Shown in pieces: positions 24,431 through 36,454 of a stretch of DNA of 64,000 nucleotides. The DNA lies in assembly GCA_018857735.1 (NCBI GenBank), contig JABMCL010001219.1:124001-188000 (forward strand), given 5' to 3'. Each line of letters begins with the position of its first letter. Positions within the stretch are counted from its first letter, which is position 1. This DNA is from Alviniconcha marisindica. Lineage: Eukaryota > Mollusca > Gastropoda > Provannidae. Under the pieces are notes generated by a model that saw nothing but the letters and a program-made list of their open reading frames with translations, was not told the DNA's origin and made no database searches. The position numbers were made by a program, and so were the translations under genes.

Positions 24431-26690
24431 GAGCATTCTTCAGTTCACGCAATCCATCTGAACCGCAAACTTCAACCAGTTCATACAGACACTGACAAAG
24501 CTGTTACCATGTTGTTGTTTTGCCCCTGACCACATCAGCTGTGCCAGATGGTTATCAGTGTACCTTCATGATGTGTCAACTCGGAGGCACCCATCAGTGT
24601 ATCAAGCCTTTTGCAATGGTGGATTTGTTGTGCAGAAAACATGTCATCCTTTCTCAGCCGTAGCTCATGACTAAGCACATGAGCAGTGCAAAGCAATGGT
24701 AAAAGGAAATGGAGGCACAGTAGGACTTGCCAGCAATCCTTGTGTTTTGAGACAACGGGTGACTGCTGGGCCACTGATTGTTCATTTTCTTAAAAGCATT
24801 GAACATAGCATGACGTCCAAAACTGCAGATTGCATGGATCACCATGAGCAAAGCCCTGCACCACAAAAAGCCTTCAAGATAAACGTTCAAGCTTTCGTTG
24901 TTTCTTAATTGAGGAAGCTGGAAATCCTTTTGAAGACGATGGAGGATGCCTCTTCTCCTGGACTCCAAAGTCATTGTAGATGCAGCTGCTATGACTGCAG
25001 TTAGCTCAATCATCACGCAGTGGGATGCAGCAATATAACAACTTTGTTGAGGAAAGGCTTGAAAAGAGAACAAAACTGATCAAAAAGCCTCTGCAAAGAA
25101 AAAGCTGCATGTGTTTGTGCAACAACAGAAGGCTCAAAAATCTCCCCTGACAATGCTCCGCAGTGGCTGCTCATTGTTTTTGCAGCTTTACATTGCAGGG
25201 AAAGGGGACCTGCCAGAATTTTTCAGGCACAGAAACGAGCCAACACCACCATCATTGAGCAAACTGGGTGATATGCGGACAGGTAAAAAGGCAGACTTGC
25301 TGAAGTGTCTTGAACACTCCCCTCTTGGATCTGGGAATGCTGATGAGGAAGAAGTCCTGGTAGATGAAACAAACAACATTGATTATGAAGAGACGGTTGA
25401 CCCTGTCAGTGATGATATTACCACTGAAAAGCTTTCTTATTTTATCAGTGGAATTGAGCTTGAACCTTGTATGCAGGAAGAGGAACAACTGATCAGTAAA
25501 GACACTGCTTCATATGTTGCTGCAAACCACTCATCTGAAGCAAATGTGAAGATCCTTGTTCAGATGCTCTTCCCCCAGGACATCAAACACTTTCCAGGAC
25601 TACAGCAACAGTGTCTTCTTGCGTTACATTTTTGGACAATTTCAGAGTGTTCGACGGTTGGATATTGTTTGGTATGTTTATCTCACAGACAGCTTGAAGG
25701 CCAGGACAAGAAGCAAAGGGGGCCACAGTCAACATCATAAGGTGTTACCTTTGGCACCATTACCCTCCACCTGGAAAAGCTTCTTGAGGAACAATGAGAA
25801 CAAGAGTGACCTGCTTTCTTTCCAAAGAAATTGAAAGAACTCAAGTTTCTTGCAAAATACTTGTCTCCACTTGCAGTGACAGCAAGGTCTCATCATCCAC
25901 AGAAGTAGACCTGAATAATATGAGTGGATCTGCCCATGAAGAGGCTGACATACAAGTATTCCTACACGCTGCAGATTGTGTGAAACAAGGCCAGAAGAAG
26001 ATACTAATACGAACTGCTCACACTGATGTTGTTGTAATTGCAACCTCAGTTGTTGAAAAAATAAAGGTGGAAGAGCTGTGGGTTGCATTTGGGACCAGAA
26101 AACATTTCAGATACATTGCAGCCCACGCAATTGCTACAAGTCTTGGTGCAGACAAATCAATTGCTTTGTTTGCCTTTCATGCTGTAACTGATTGTGACAC
26201 ACTCTCATTCTTTGCCTGGAAAGGAAAACTAAAGGCCTGAAACATATGGACTGCATTCCCTGCAGTGGCATCCACTTTTTTAGAACTTTGTACTGAGAAA
26301 GCAAATCTGTCACAAGAGGCATTTCAGAAGATTGAGCAATCTGTTGTGTTCATGTATGAAAAGAACAGTACAGTGTCAACAGTGAATGCAGCAAGGCAAA
26401 AGCTGTTCTCTCAACAATACAAAGCCATTGAGAACATCCCCCCCTACACAGGATGCTCTTCATCAGCACACTCTTTGTGCAGCCTATCAAGCATGTTTGG
26501 AGCCAGTGTCTCCAGAGAGCACCAAGGTTACCATCTCCATCTGCCTGGGGATGGACCAAGGACAAAGGACAACCACGGAAGCCACTGTGGACAACACTTC
26601 GCCAGGCTGAGGACTCATGCTATGAGCTGATCCACTGTGACTGCAAACAAGGCTGTAAAACAAGATACAAACTAGGGCCTTAAAATGCAC
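24431..26690 (+). pseudogene. Decayed transposon-like gene with nuclease-like motifs
   Basis: Plus-strand fragments in order belong to one long protein: an N-terminal part (24440-24910) with a VYLHDV block and GGTVGLASNP; a middle part (25111-25740); then 25794-26240 with HEEADIQVFLHAADCV, TDVVVIAT, LWVAFG and TDCDTLSFF; then 26250-26680 with a VNAARQKLF block, PPTQDAL, and a Cys-rich end (CDCKQGCK). I recognise this layout as a high-copy family of aquatic-invertebrate genomes whose biochemical role I cannot name. Stops and frameshifts near 24530, 24910, 25740, 26240 and 26450 make it a pseudogene. The spacing of acidic residues in the central block recalls FEN/PIN-type nucleases; this is inference. 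A 57-bp piece of it recurs at 33501-33557. Confidence 0.65.
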
Positions 26691-26716
26691 CAAACATTCA
26701 CTACAGACATAGTCCA

Positions 26717-27012
26717 ACTTAATTGGTTGCAGACCTTTGAGTCTGGCACTGATTTTGGCATTTGTGTTTGTGACCAGGACTCATTTCTTGATTTTTGGTA
26801 ATACCAAATATCAAGAAATGAGTCCTGGTCACAAACACAAATGCCAAAATCAGTGCCAGACTCAAAGTTCTGCAACTGATTTTGGCATTTGTGTTTGTGA
26901 CCAGGACTCATTTCTTGATTTTTGGTAATACCAAACATCAAGAAATGAGTCCTGGTCACAAACACAAATGCCAAAATCAGTGCCAGACTCAAAGTTCTGC
27001 AACCAATTAAGT
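26717..27012. mobile_element. Palindromic element: two tandem long hairpins between inverted ends
   Basis: The outer ends are ACTTAATTGGTTGCAGA and its complement. Inside, an arm starting 'gagtctggcactgatttt' (26739-26792) is followed by a short loop with 'ttggtaataccaa' and by its near-perfect complement (to about 26866). The whole hairpin is then repeated (26877-26993). The arms are over 50 bp with almost no mismatch, and the two hairpins differ at only a few bases. There is no coding capacity. It starts about 25 bp after the decayed gene at 24431-26690 ends. Confidence 0.85.
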
Positions 27013-27299
27013 CTGTGAATCCTGAATCCTTTTAATCTAAGCCCTGTTCCTACTCCTATGAATTATTTTGAAAATCTACATCACAAATACTAGCTATAAA
27101 TATGTACAATTATACTAAATACCTAATTTCTGAAATTTGCAAACTTATAAACAAATGCGACACTGGTGTAAAGCATGCAAAGCAAACAAAATGGCCACCA
27201 GTATCTGCTACTATAATGTAGCTAAACAAGGATGGAATCATGACGGTGTTACAAGTAGCTATAGACTGTCACATACCAACAATGTAATACAGGTGACAT
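27013..27299. other. Gene-free intronic sequence
   Basis: No feature is recognised. Loose similarity to the start of the 39985-40925 repeat family cannot be excluded. Confidence 0.35.
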
Positions 27300-27615
27300 C
27301 AAAAACTCAAAACTGATTGAACACTGCATTATAACAGCCTTGTCAGTTTGGAGTTCAAAGTTCAAGCAGATGTCGGTGACCCAATGACTCCTCACAGTGT
27401 GAGATTTTTCTGTCCCCTCTTTGCATTATTTGATTATGATGTCCATGGTCTCTTGAGTAATTTGTGGTTTTCAGTGGTACATGGGATAGTGTCAGTCTGT
27501 ACAAGTGTTTGTTTTTTCCTCAAAAGTAGCCTCTGCTGGTAATGGCAGTTTCAGAGCTACCATTTTCATATGGCTGCTTAATCCTGGCTGCTTATATGTA
27601 GAAAAATTAATCAAC
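27300..27615. repeat. Dispersed repeat, partial copy (relative of 40650-40925)
   Basis: Blocks 'gagatttttctgtcc', 'ttttcagtggtacatggg', 'gcctctg', 'ggtaatggcag' and 'ctgcttaa' match 40650-40915 in order and orientation. Together with 12985-13500 it suggests one family of about 0.9 kb, of which 39985-40925 is the fullest copy. Confidence 0.6.
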
Positions 27616-28019
27616 ACACAAGGGAGTTAATTAGTGCTTGAAAGACATCACACAAACAGGACAACAAAGGCTTGAGCTGTTGTCTGGCATGCAAGTACAT
27701 ACAAGGTACGCAAACTCCACCAGAGGTACATCATCAGAGAATGAATGGGAATCAGTTTGCTTAATGTCCACAGAAATGAGATTGTTTATTAGGGACGGGG
27801 ATGAAAGAGTGAAGGCTTGAAAGCAAGTGCCAACCTGGAAGACCAAGCATGCCATGGACCACTGCCAGAACAACAAAAATGTTAAGGCAGTGTCTGCTCA
27901 CCGTTGTGCAGCAACTAGTGTACTATGCAATTGCTGTCTCAACTGCTGTGTGGAACAGTCACAAAGACAATGTCCATAGCTCTGCTGTTGAAAAACAACT
28001 GTTGCAAAAGAAGTCCAAC

Positions 28020-28185
28020 TTTCAAGCCCAGCTCCACCTCCCTACTCTTGGTCTCTTCTGGGCTAACTTGAGGGTCCAGCATCACCTCCCTCCTCTTGAT
28101 CTCACCTGAACCCACAGAAGAGTTTAACTTCTTCATGAGAGTCCAGCTCACCTCCCTCCTCTTGATCTCACCTGGACTCTGCAAG
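28020..28185. repeat. Short minisatellite, about three units of 55-65 bp
   Basis: The block 'cacctccctcctcttg' with 'atctcacctg' recurs three times (starting near 28035, 28084 and 28149), with variable spacers. Its open frames are not conserved. Confidence 0.7.
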
Positions 28186-28279
28186 AGATATCACACGAAA
28201 CAACCGAGACCTGAGTTGCCTACAGTAACTCACCAGCATTGCCATATTACTCAACAATATTTTAGAATTTTCAGAGAAA

Positions 28280-28935
28280 AAGTATAAAGATGTTACAGAA
28301 AGGTACATATTTGTTACTGTAACAATAATGGATAGGCATTTTGTGATAATCAGTTTGTATGTGCCTAACCATGACAATCCCAAGTTTTACGTTGAACTAG
28401 AAAAACAGGTAAACAAAGTTGGTTACAAATTATTATTTTTATTAGAGGTTACTTGGATTTAGTCTTCGATTTCATTAGACTGTTGCAATTATAAACACCA
28501 TAATAATATTGAAGCACAAGAGCAGGTTGACAATTTAATGATAAAGCTTAACCTTTTGGGTATTTGGAGGGAGTTTTATCCCACAATGAAAAGATACACG
28601 TGGCACAGAAATACAGCAAAGTAGACTCAGTTTCTTATTGATCTCAGATCTTCTGTCAAGTTTTGTTACAAATGCTGACATTAAGGCTGAGTACAGAACA
28701 GATCATTCTATGATCACAGTGACGTTGACATTAGGAAAAGAGTCTAGAAACAAACTGTTGTGGCAAATTTAACAATTCTTTATTGAATTAATGCTGTTAT
28801 GAAAGCTGTAGTTGAAGAGTATGCAGCTTTACCATACTTACAGGAACAGCTTTCCAAAATTCTGAAATGTGAGGTTCAATTTGTTATATCAGATTAGCTG
28901 TTTCTAGATGTATTACTAATGAAAATTTGATCCAG
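28280..28935 (+). pseudogene. LINE endonuclease-domain fragment
   Basis: Translation in broken frames gives ISLYVPNHDNPKFYVELE (28345-28405), then IWREFYPTMKRYTWHRNTAK (about 28562-28622), then a stretch equivalent to 'NADIK.EYRTDH' (28676-28710). These are the conserved blocks of the apurinic-type endonuclease of non-LTR retrotransposons, in order. Multiple stops make it dead. The fragment is cut at its 3' side by the (CT)n run at 28943. It may be the missing 5' half of the family whose RT relic lies at 2985-5395. Confidence 0.75.
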
Positions 28936-28939
28936 GACA

Positions 28940-28942
<3 letters not shown>

Positions 28943-29030
<88 letters not shown>

Positions 29031-29311
29031 TGTATACTAATTATTTCCTTATTAGATTATCATTCAGCACTGAAACATTTAAATCATGTTATATGTCACA
29101 CATTATGCACTGATTAGTTGTCTGCCTATATATCCACCCCATTCCCATCTTGTTACATGTCTTAATTTATTCCATGGGTGTACCAGGTGTGTCAAAGCTT
29201 AGAAAATATGTACATGTGTAAATAGATCCAGAATAGTCCTTTGTTTGGGTGAGGGCTGGATGTAATAAAGCATACATGCTTATCAATTAAAGTATTTCCC
29301 TCTTAAATGAT

Positions 29312-29361
<50 letters not shown>

Positions 29362-29432
29362 ATGCAACCTCCATTGATATAGGCCTATGGCCTAATCAAT
29401 AAAATTTCAGACTTCTCCCCCCCCCCCCCCCC

Positions 29433-29475
<43 letters not shown>
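28943..29475. repeat. (CT)n, poly-C and (CA)n microsatellite cluster
   Basis: Pure CT runs at 28943-29026 and 29318-29357, a 16-base C-run near 29418, and (CA)n at about 29441-29475. Between them is unassigned AT-rich sequence. Confidence 0.9.
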
Positions 29476-29477
<2 letters not shown>

Positions 29478-29759
29478 CCTCTCTCTCTAACCAAAGAAAA
29501 AACAAACAAAATCATGCTGCTTTATTTTGCATTCTCATTTACATGCTGCATGCACAGACACACTTTAATCGAATCTAAACAGTGGCTGGCCGAGACTACT
29601 TGCAGGTTGCTCCTTGCAAGGAGCTGTAAATGCTTCGTGCAAACCTCCTAGGAGGCTCCAAATTTGGCAGGCTCCTACCCAGGTGACACCTTGTTTGTTA
29701 GGAGGGTGGTTTACGAAACTGTTAATGTCATGCACCCCAGTCCAGGCCTCAAAGAAGGA

Positions 29760-30704
29760 ACCACTGACAGCCCCATGCTCCCTGCAGAGGGGACTACTGA
29801 CAGCCCTGTGCTCCCTGCAGAGGGAACTACAGTTACTACTGACAGCCCCATGCTCCCTGCAGAGGGAACCACTGACAGCCCCATGCCCTCTGCAGAGGGA
29901 ACCATTGACAGCCCCATGCTCCCTGCAGAGAGAAGTACAGTTACTACTGACAGCCCCATGCTCCCTGCAGAGGGAACCACTGACAGCCCCATGCCCTCTG
30001 CAGAGGGAACCATTGACAGCCCCATGCTCCCTGCAGAGAGAAGTACAGTTACTACTGACAGCCCCATGCTCCCTGCAGAGGGAACCACTGACAGCCCCAT
30101 GCCCTCTGCAGAGGGAACCATTGACAGCCCCATGCTCCCTGCAGAGAGAACTACAGTTACTACTGACAGCCCCATGCTCCCTGCAGAGGGAACCACTGAC
30201 AGCCCCATGCTCACTACAAAGGGAACCACTGACAGCCCCATGCTCTTTGCAGAGAGAATTACAGTTACTACTGACAGCCCCATGCTCCCTGCAGTGGGAA
30301 CCACTGACAGCCCTGTGCTCCCTGCAGTGGGAACCACTGACAGCCCCATGCTCCCTGCAGTGGGAACCACTGACAGCCCCATGCTCCCTGCAGAGGGAAC
30401 CACTGACAGCCCCATGATCCCTTCAGAGAGAACTACAGTTACTACTGACAGCCCCATACTCCCTGCAGAGGGGACTACTGACAGCCCCATGCTCCCTGCA
30501 GTGGGAACCACTGACAGCCCCATGCTCCCTGCAGAGGGAACCACTGACAGCCCTGTGCTCCCTGCAGAGGGAACCACTGACAGCCCCATGCTCCCTGCAG
30601 AGGGAACCACTGACAGCCCCATGCTCCCTGCAGAGGGAACCACTGACAGCCCCATGCTTCCTGCAGAGGGAACCACTGACAGCCCTGTGAGCCCTGCAGA
30701 AGGG
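29760..30704 (+). repeat. 33-bp minisatellite, 27 units, mucin-like in one frame
   Basis: The 945-bp array is built from 33-bp units encoding TTDSPMLPAEG. Six units carry a 9-bp extension that adds a TTV-like tripeptide (units 3, 6, 9, 12, 15, 20). Units 4 to 12 form a higher-order repeat: three exact-length 108-bp blocks. All length changes are multiples of 3, so the frame stays open from 29652 to 30803, and other frames on both strands are open too. It lies in the intron before exon 3. An acceptor-like AG at 29670 would be in phase with exon 2, but the two downstream donors I tested give a stop when joined to exon 3. I treat it as intronic minisatellite and not as an exon. Confidence 0.9.
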
Positions 30705-30895
30705 ACCCCAGTGTTTGCATTCGAACCACCCCACCCCTCATCCCCCACCAGAGGGGAGATAGAAGGCTGGGCTTTATGTATGGCATTTCACCTAAGCATT
30801 TAATGATGTTTGTGATGCAAACAAACAAACAAAAAACTTTCCTCACAAACACCTTTTGTTCTGTTGTTGTTTTTTTGTTTGTTTTTGGGGGGGGT

Positions 30896-30915
30896 TGTTT
30901 TGTGTGTGTGTGTGT

Positions 30916-30962
<47 letters not shown>
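30896..30962. repeat. (GT)n microsatellite
   Basis: About 30 GT units with one interruption lie 66 bp upstream of the exon 3 acceptor, in the position of the polypyrimidine tract region. Confidence 0.95.
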
Positions 30963-30964
<2 letters not shown>

Positions 30965-31028
30965 TCTTCCATATAGTTTGATGCAAGAAATGGGCTGAAG
31001 ATGGCATTTGGTGTTTGACTGTGGTCAG

Positions 31029-31206
31029 AATCGCTGAAGGATGACCTGGACCACTTCATCAGGGAACACTTTCCCACCAACCTCGTCAAGCTGGTGCACA
31101 TACCCGAGAGGGTAGGTCTTATTCGTGCACGACTGGAGGGTTTCCGTCATGTGACTGCAGAAGTTGTCTCTTTCTTTGACAGTCACATGGAGGTCAACGT
31201 TGACTG
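31029..31206 (+). CDS. GALNT: Polypeptide GalNAc-transferase, visible exon 3 (metal-binding DSH)
   Basis: This 178-nt exon has acceptor gtggtcag at 31028 and donor GTAAGA at 31207. It reads from the split Lys codon to TG, which completes as Trp with exon 4. It encodes LKDDLDHFI, the conserved RVGLIRARLEG, and VVSFFDSHMEVNVDW. DSH (31178-31186) is the DxH motif that binds Mn2+ and the UDP diphosphate in GT27 enzymes. The family usually has Cys after this His (DxHCE); here it is Met. The exon is intact and its sequence is well conserved against surrounding repeats: it lies between two minisatellites, 29760-30704 and 31385-32130. Confidence 0.95.
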
Positions 31207-31384
31207 GTAAGAACACATCATTGTCATCATGAAGATGGTCTTGTTATTATGATAATATCATTTATTCTTTTAGTTGTTCTTGTTTACTATGTATTATTAT
31301 TTACATATTACATTATGTTCAAGATTTTCCTCACATATTGTCATATCTGACTTCATTTTTGTCTTTCTCTACTGTCATTTGGAA

Positions 31385-32130
31385 ATATATTCCTGTCTTC
31401 ACTCTGTGTGTCAAACTGTCATCCTGCCATGTTTTGGTTGATCTTTCTTCCTGTCTTCATTCCTGTGTGTCAGACTGTCTTTCTGCCATGTTTTGGTTGG
31501 TCTTTCTTCCTGTCTTCATTCCTGTTTGTCAAACTCTGTGCTTCCTGTCTTTCTTCCTTTCTTCCTGTCTTCATCCCTGTGTGTCAAACTCTGTGCTTCC
31601 TGTCTTCATTTCTTTCTTCCTGTTTTCATTCAGGTATGTCAAACTCTGTGCTTCCTGCCATGTTTTGGTTGGTCTTTCTTCCTGTCTTCATTCATGTGTG
31701 TCAAACTCTGTGCTTCCTGTCTTCATTCCTTTCTTCCTGTCTTCATTCATGTGTGTCAAACTCTGTGCTTCATGTCTTCAGTCCTTTCTTCCTGTCTTCA
31801 TTCATGTGTGTCAAACTCTGTGCTTCCTGCCATGTTTTGGTTGGTCTTTTTTCCTGTCTTCACCCCTGTGTATCAAACTCTGTGCTTCCTGCCATGTTTT
31901 GGTTGGTCTTTTTTCCTGTCTTCACCCCTGTGTATCAAACTCTGTGCTTCCTGCCATGTTTTTGGTTGGTCTTTCTTCCTGTCTTCATTCCTTTCTTCCT
32001 GTCTTCATTCCTTTGTGTCAAACTCTGTGCTTCCAGCCATGTTTTGGTTGGTCTGTTTTTTCCTGTAATATGTTCCTGTGTCAAACTCTGCTTCCTGCCA
32101 TATATTTGGTTGGTCTGTTTTTTCCTGTAC
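31385..32130. repeat. Pyrimidine-rich minisatellite, units about 50-65 bp
   Basis: Repeated blocks are 'gtcaaactctgtgcttcctg', 'ccatgttttggttggtc' and 'tttcttcctgtcttcattc', shuffled over about 750 bp. Three overlapping open frames of 191-281 codons cross it and differ only by register, which is expected of a stop-poor repeat and not of a gene. It starts about 180 bp after the exon 3 donor. Confidence 0.85.
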
Positions 32131-33500
<1,370 letters not shown>

Positions 33501-33557
33501 TGCCGCAGATTGTGTGAAACAAGGCCAGAAGAAGATACTAATACGAACTGCACACGT
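33501..33557 (+). pseudogene. 57-bp fragment of the 24431-26690 transposon-like gene
   Basis: The segment encoding AADCVKQGQKKILIRTAH is nearly identical at DNA level to 25970-26020 and then stops abruptly. It looks like a recently copied scrap of that family. Its DNA is far better conserved than the rest of that family's relic would predict. Confidence 0.8.
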
Positions 33558-33570
33558 CTCATCGCTTGTG

Positions 33571-34680
33571 AGCTACCATTTAGTCTTTACAACTGTCGCA
33601 TTAAATTCAGGAATCAGTCAAATCAGTCCTCTTCCTTGTACCTTCCTTTATGTTTCATTATCTTTTCTGTATGCCTTGCTCTATTGGGCAGTTCAGTAAA
33701 ACTGGTTTGCATGAGTGAATGCCCTTGGTAATCTTTCATGCAAGAAGTCGCGAGAGGTCCAGTGTCACTTCTGGGTCAATATCTGAATAGGCGGTGCTTC
33801 ATGCTGTGTACAACAATGGTAGCTGAACCTAGAATTGCCAAGCAGTACAAATGCCACCACTGTTGCAGTTGCAAAAATTACCAGGGAAAGGGGATGGAGG
33901 GTGGGGAAAAAAAGTGTCTTTGCGTCATTTTTTGGATGACCAGAAGATCGCAAGTTCATGGAAAAAATGTGTTTTGGGGCATTCAGTAGCACGAGCAACA
34001 AGTTATCGCTTGTTATCAAACACATTCTGACTATGGGCCTCCAAAAATGTCTTTAATGTTGGCAGTGTAAAATTCGCAAATTCACTGTCACCACCTTCCA
34101 TTGTGAAGAAAGTATGCACCGGTAATAAAAGCAGGCAAGGGACTTAAGTGATGCCGGGCAAAAGTCAAGGGAGTTAACAACCCTGGCAAAACCGCCCAAT
34201 AGACAGTGGTGTGAACAACTATTTAGACTTTATGACTGTCACCTTAAATTCAGGAATCAGTCCTTTGTCCCCTTCCTTGTACCTTCCTTTATGTCTCATT
34301 ACCTTTCCTGTATACATTGCTCTATAAACAGACAGTAGTGTGAATGGCCATTTAGTTGTTGTTGTGTTGCTTAATGTCCTCAGATGCTGGCTGACATATT
34401 AGGGAAAAGCTGAAACCAATGCGTGAGCATGGTTCAGTATTACTTTATGTCCACGGAAACCATAAGGCACGTTAGGACAGAAAGCCCAGGATGGCCACCT
34501 TGACTTTCACACAGCTCCTGAACTCTGGGCCATTTAGGCATTAGACTTGCTGTATGCCTTTCTCTATAAGCAGACAGTGCATCATTTTAAATATGAAGAA
34601 TCAGTCAAATCAATCCCTTGTCCCTTGCTCGTACCTTCCTGTGTGTCTGATTTCTCCTGTATGCCATTCTCACAACGAGG
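33571..34680. repeat. Three spaced copies of a roughly 120-bp repeat
   Basis: Copies at about 33571-33695, 34216-34345 and 34548-34680 share 'ggaatcagtc', 'cttgtaccttcct' with 'tgtctcatt', and 'cctgtatgccttgctctat' in order. The spacers are unrelated. No protein is recognised. Confidence 0.7.
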
Positions 34681-34739
34681 GCTCATGTAATTAAAATATG
34701 ACTGTTTCTGTGATACCTTCTGAACTGCTGATCCTTCTG

Positions 34740-34955
34740 CAACCAAACCTAGGTTGATGGTATATAATCATAAGAGGGAGTGTTGTGAAAAGTTGCTTTG
34801 TTATGCTAAAGGTCAAGGTCACAGTGAACATTCTAAATTTCATTGAATAACGTTTGTCCAGAATCTTCTGAAATATTTAATCTTTTGTAGCCAAGCCTGT
34901 TTGGTGATCGATGCATCATCATGAGCCAGAGTGTCATGCAAAACATTTTTTTCTT
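34740..34955 (+). repeat. Satellite-like monomer, inverted relative to 37600-38110
   Basis: Blocks 'aaggtcaaggtcacagtgaac' and 'catcatgagccagagtgtcatg' occur here and, as their complements, in the array at 37600-38110. The unit is roughly 140-210 bp. Confidence 0.6.
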
Positions 34956-35049
34956 TCTTTTTCTGTCAACAAGGGGCAACAAACCTTGTGTCCTGTATGT
35001 CTTTCTGTATGCCTCCCTCTGTGCTTTCCTGTTGTCCCCCTCTTAAACA

Positions 35050-35945
35050 AGCATACCAATCCAAAGAAAGGAAATTCATAATTTTTTCAGACTCATTATC
35101 CACTTTACAAGTGTTCGGAATATTAAAAACTGACCATCCTCAGGTAACACAAATACAAAACCTGTTACAAAAAATTAATGCAGACCAAAAGGAAATTGTT
35201 TTTATGTGGGTTCCTGGACATGTTGGTATTGGAGGAAATGATCATCGAGGCTGCTGATAGAGCTGTGAAAGAAGCTTTTGACAAAAATTAGACAGCTGAT
35301 CTCATGTCCCTTTCAGACATAAAACCTTTAAGTTTAACTGCCAAATATGTACATCAAATTTGGCAGAAAGAATGGGATGAAAGGATTTTAGTATCAAATA
35401 AGCTTCATAAAATTTTACCAAAACTTTCAGACCACCTGTTGTCCTTTCATAATACAAGGAAAGAAAACACTGTTTTAAATAGACTCCATATTGGTCACAC
35501 TTATTTGACACATATTTTTCTTCTCAGAAAAGAAGATGTTCCTGTTTGTGTTGCATATACTGCACATACTCATAATACTGCTATAATCTCAGTTAAACAT
35601 ATCTTGATTGAGTGTACTGATTCGTTGGCGATCAGAAAGAAATATTTTGAAGAGGGATCTTTGTGTTCACTCTTTCAAAACATGTATTTGAAAATAATTT
35701 TTACTTCTTGCAAGAGATTGGTATGTTTTACAAAATATGAATTGTGTTGAGGTAATGTCTGTGTAAAATGCTTTCAAAGAGTTGTTTTAATGTGAAATAT
35801 TTTAAAATTTGTCTAATGAATAATTAGGAGATAAATTGATGTATATTTTTAGCCCTGATATAACCCTATGTGGTTAACCAGATAACCTATGTGGTTAACC
35901 CTGATATAACCCTATGTGGCTCAAAGCATCAACTAACTAACTGAC
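35050..35945 (+). pseudogene. LINE fragment: RNase H domain and 3' end
   Basis: Fragments encode IIFSDSLSTLQ (an RNase H strand with catalytic Asp) and IVFMWVPGHVGIGGND (the last RNase H block). After a frameshift near 35250, a C-terminal domain follows with LNRLHIGHTYLTHIFLL and KHILIECTD (35304-35750), the usual end of ORF2 in RNase H-bearing LINEs such as the I/Jockey group. The 3' UTR ends with 'ccctatgtggtt' and an 'aactaactaact' repeat, the tail type seen at 7005-7175. Truncated at its 5' end and dead. It ends 170 bp before the exon 4 acceptor. Confidence 0.8.
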
Positions 35946-36114
35946 TCCCTGCTTGTCTTAATTTGCATCTCCCTGTATGTCTTTTGCCATGTCTTTAAAT
36001 CCTCTGTAGCTTCTGCAAAGTCTCAGCTAGACATTGTCAACTGAGTTCAACCCCATCCACCCCTCACTGCTGTTCTTGTCTGTATAATTACTTTTGTTGT
36101 AAATGTGTGTGCAG

Positions 36115-36318
36115 GCTTCAGCCATTGCTGGTGGAGATAGTAAAGGACCGGCGCACAGTGGCTATGGGACACCTTGACTACATTCAGCCAGACACCTTTG
36201 AGTATAGCTTCACACCAGGCTACAGGACGCGCTATGGCTTCGACTGGAGGCTCGTTTTTTTTGAGACCTTCTTCCTGAAATCCCAGGACAAAGACAAAGA
36301 TGTCACCGATCCTCTGCC
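36115..36318 (+). CDS. GALNT: Polypeptide GalNAc-transferase, visible exon 4
   Basis: This 204-nt exon has acceptor tgtgcag at 36114 and donor GTAAGT at 36319. It encodes W-LQPLLVEIVKDRRTV, then AMGHLDYIQPDTFEYSF, then RYGFDWRLVFFETFF, and ends in DPLP with a split Pro codon (phase 2). The layout (LxPLL..I..DRRTV, then a D-I segment, then GGFNW-like YGFDW) is that of GT27. Most members have VVCP where this one has VAMG, so a second Cys near the active site is missing, alongside the Met in DSHM of exon 3. The linked loss suggests a distinct subfamily and not random decay, because the frame is fully intact. Confidence 0.95.
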
Positions 36319-36454
36319 GTAAGTAATGGTGCCACCACCTCAGTTGTCAAGAATGGGGGACACAGTATGCAGTCTTGTCAGTCTTTTCATTTGTGCCGTG
36401 CTCTCAGAAAATGTGACAGTAATATTTTCTCCTCTTGTCACAATCCATAGTGTT

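Noticed and set aside
23893..24432. 179-codon plus-strand frame
   Set aside because: Crosses a (GT)n tract and has no recognisable domain; only its last part abuts the relic gene that starts near 24431.
29711..30748. 345-codon minus-strand frame across the 33-bp array
   Set aside because: A 33-bp unit without stops is open in several frames on both strands; the minus-strand product has no recognisable feature.
29671..30777. Mucin-like array as an in-frame alternative exon between exons 2 and 3
   Set aside because: The acceptor at 29670 is in phase with exon 2, but joining the tested donors at 30687 or 30778 to exon 3 gives an immediate stop, so simple inclusion does not work.
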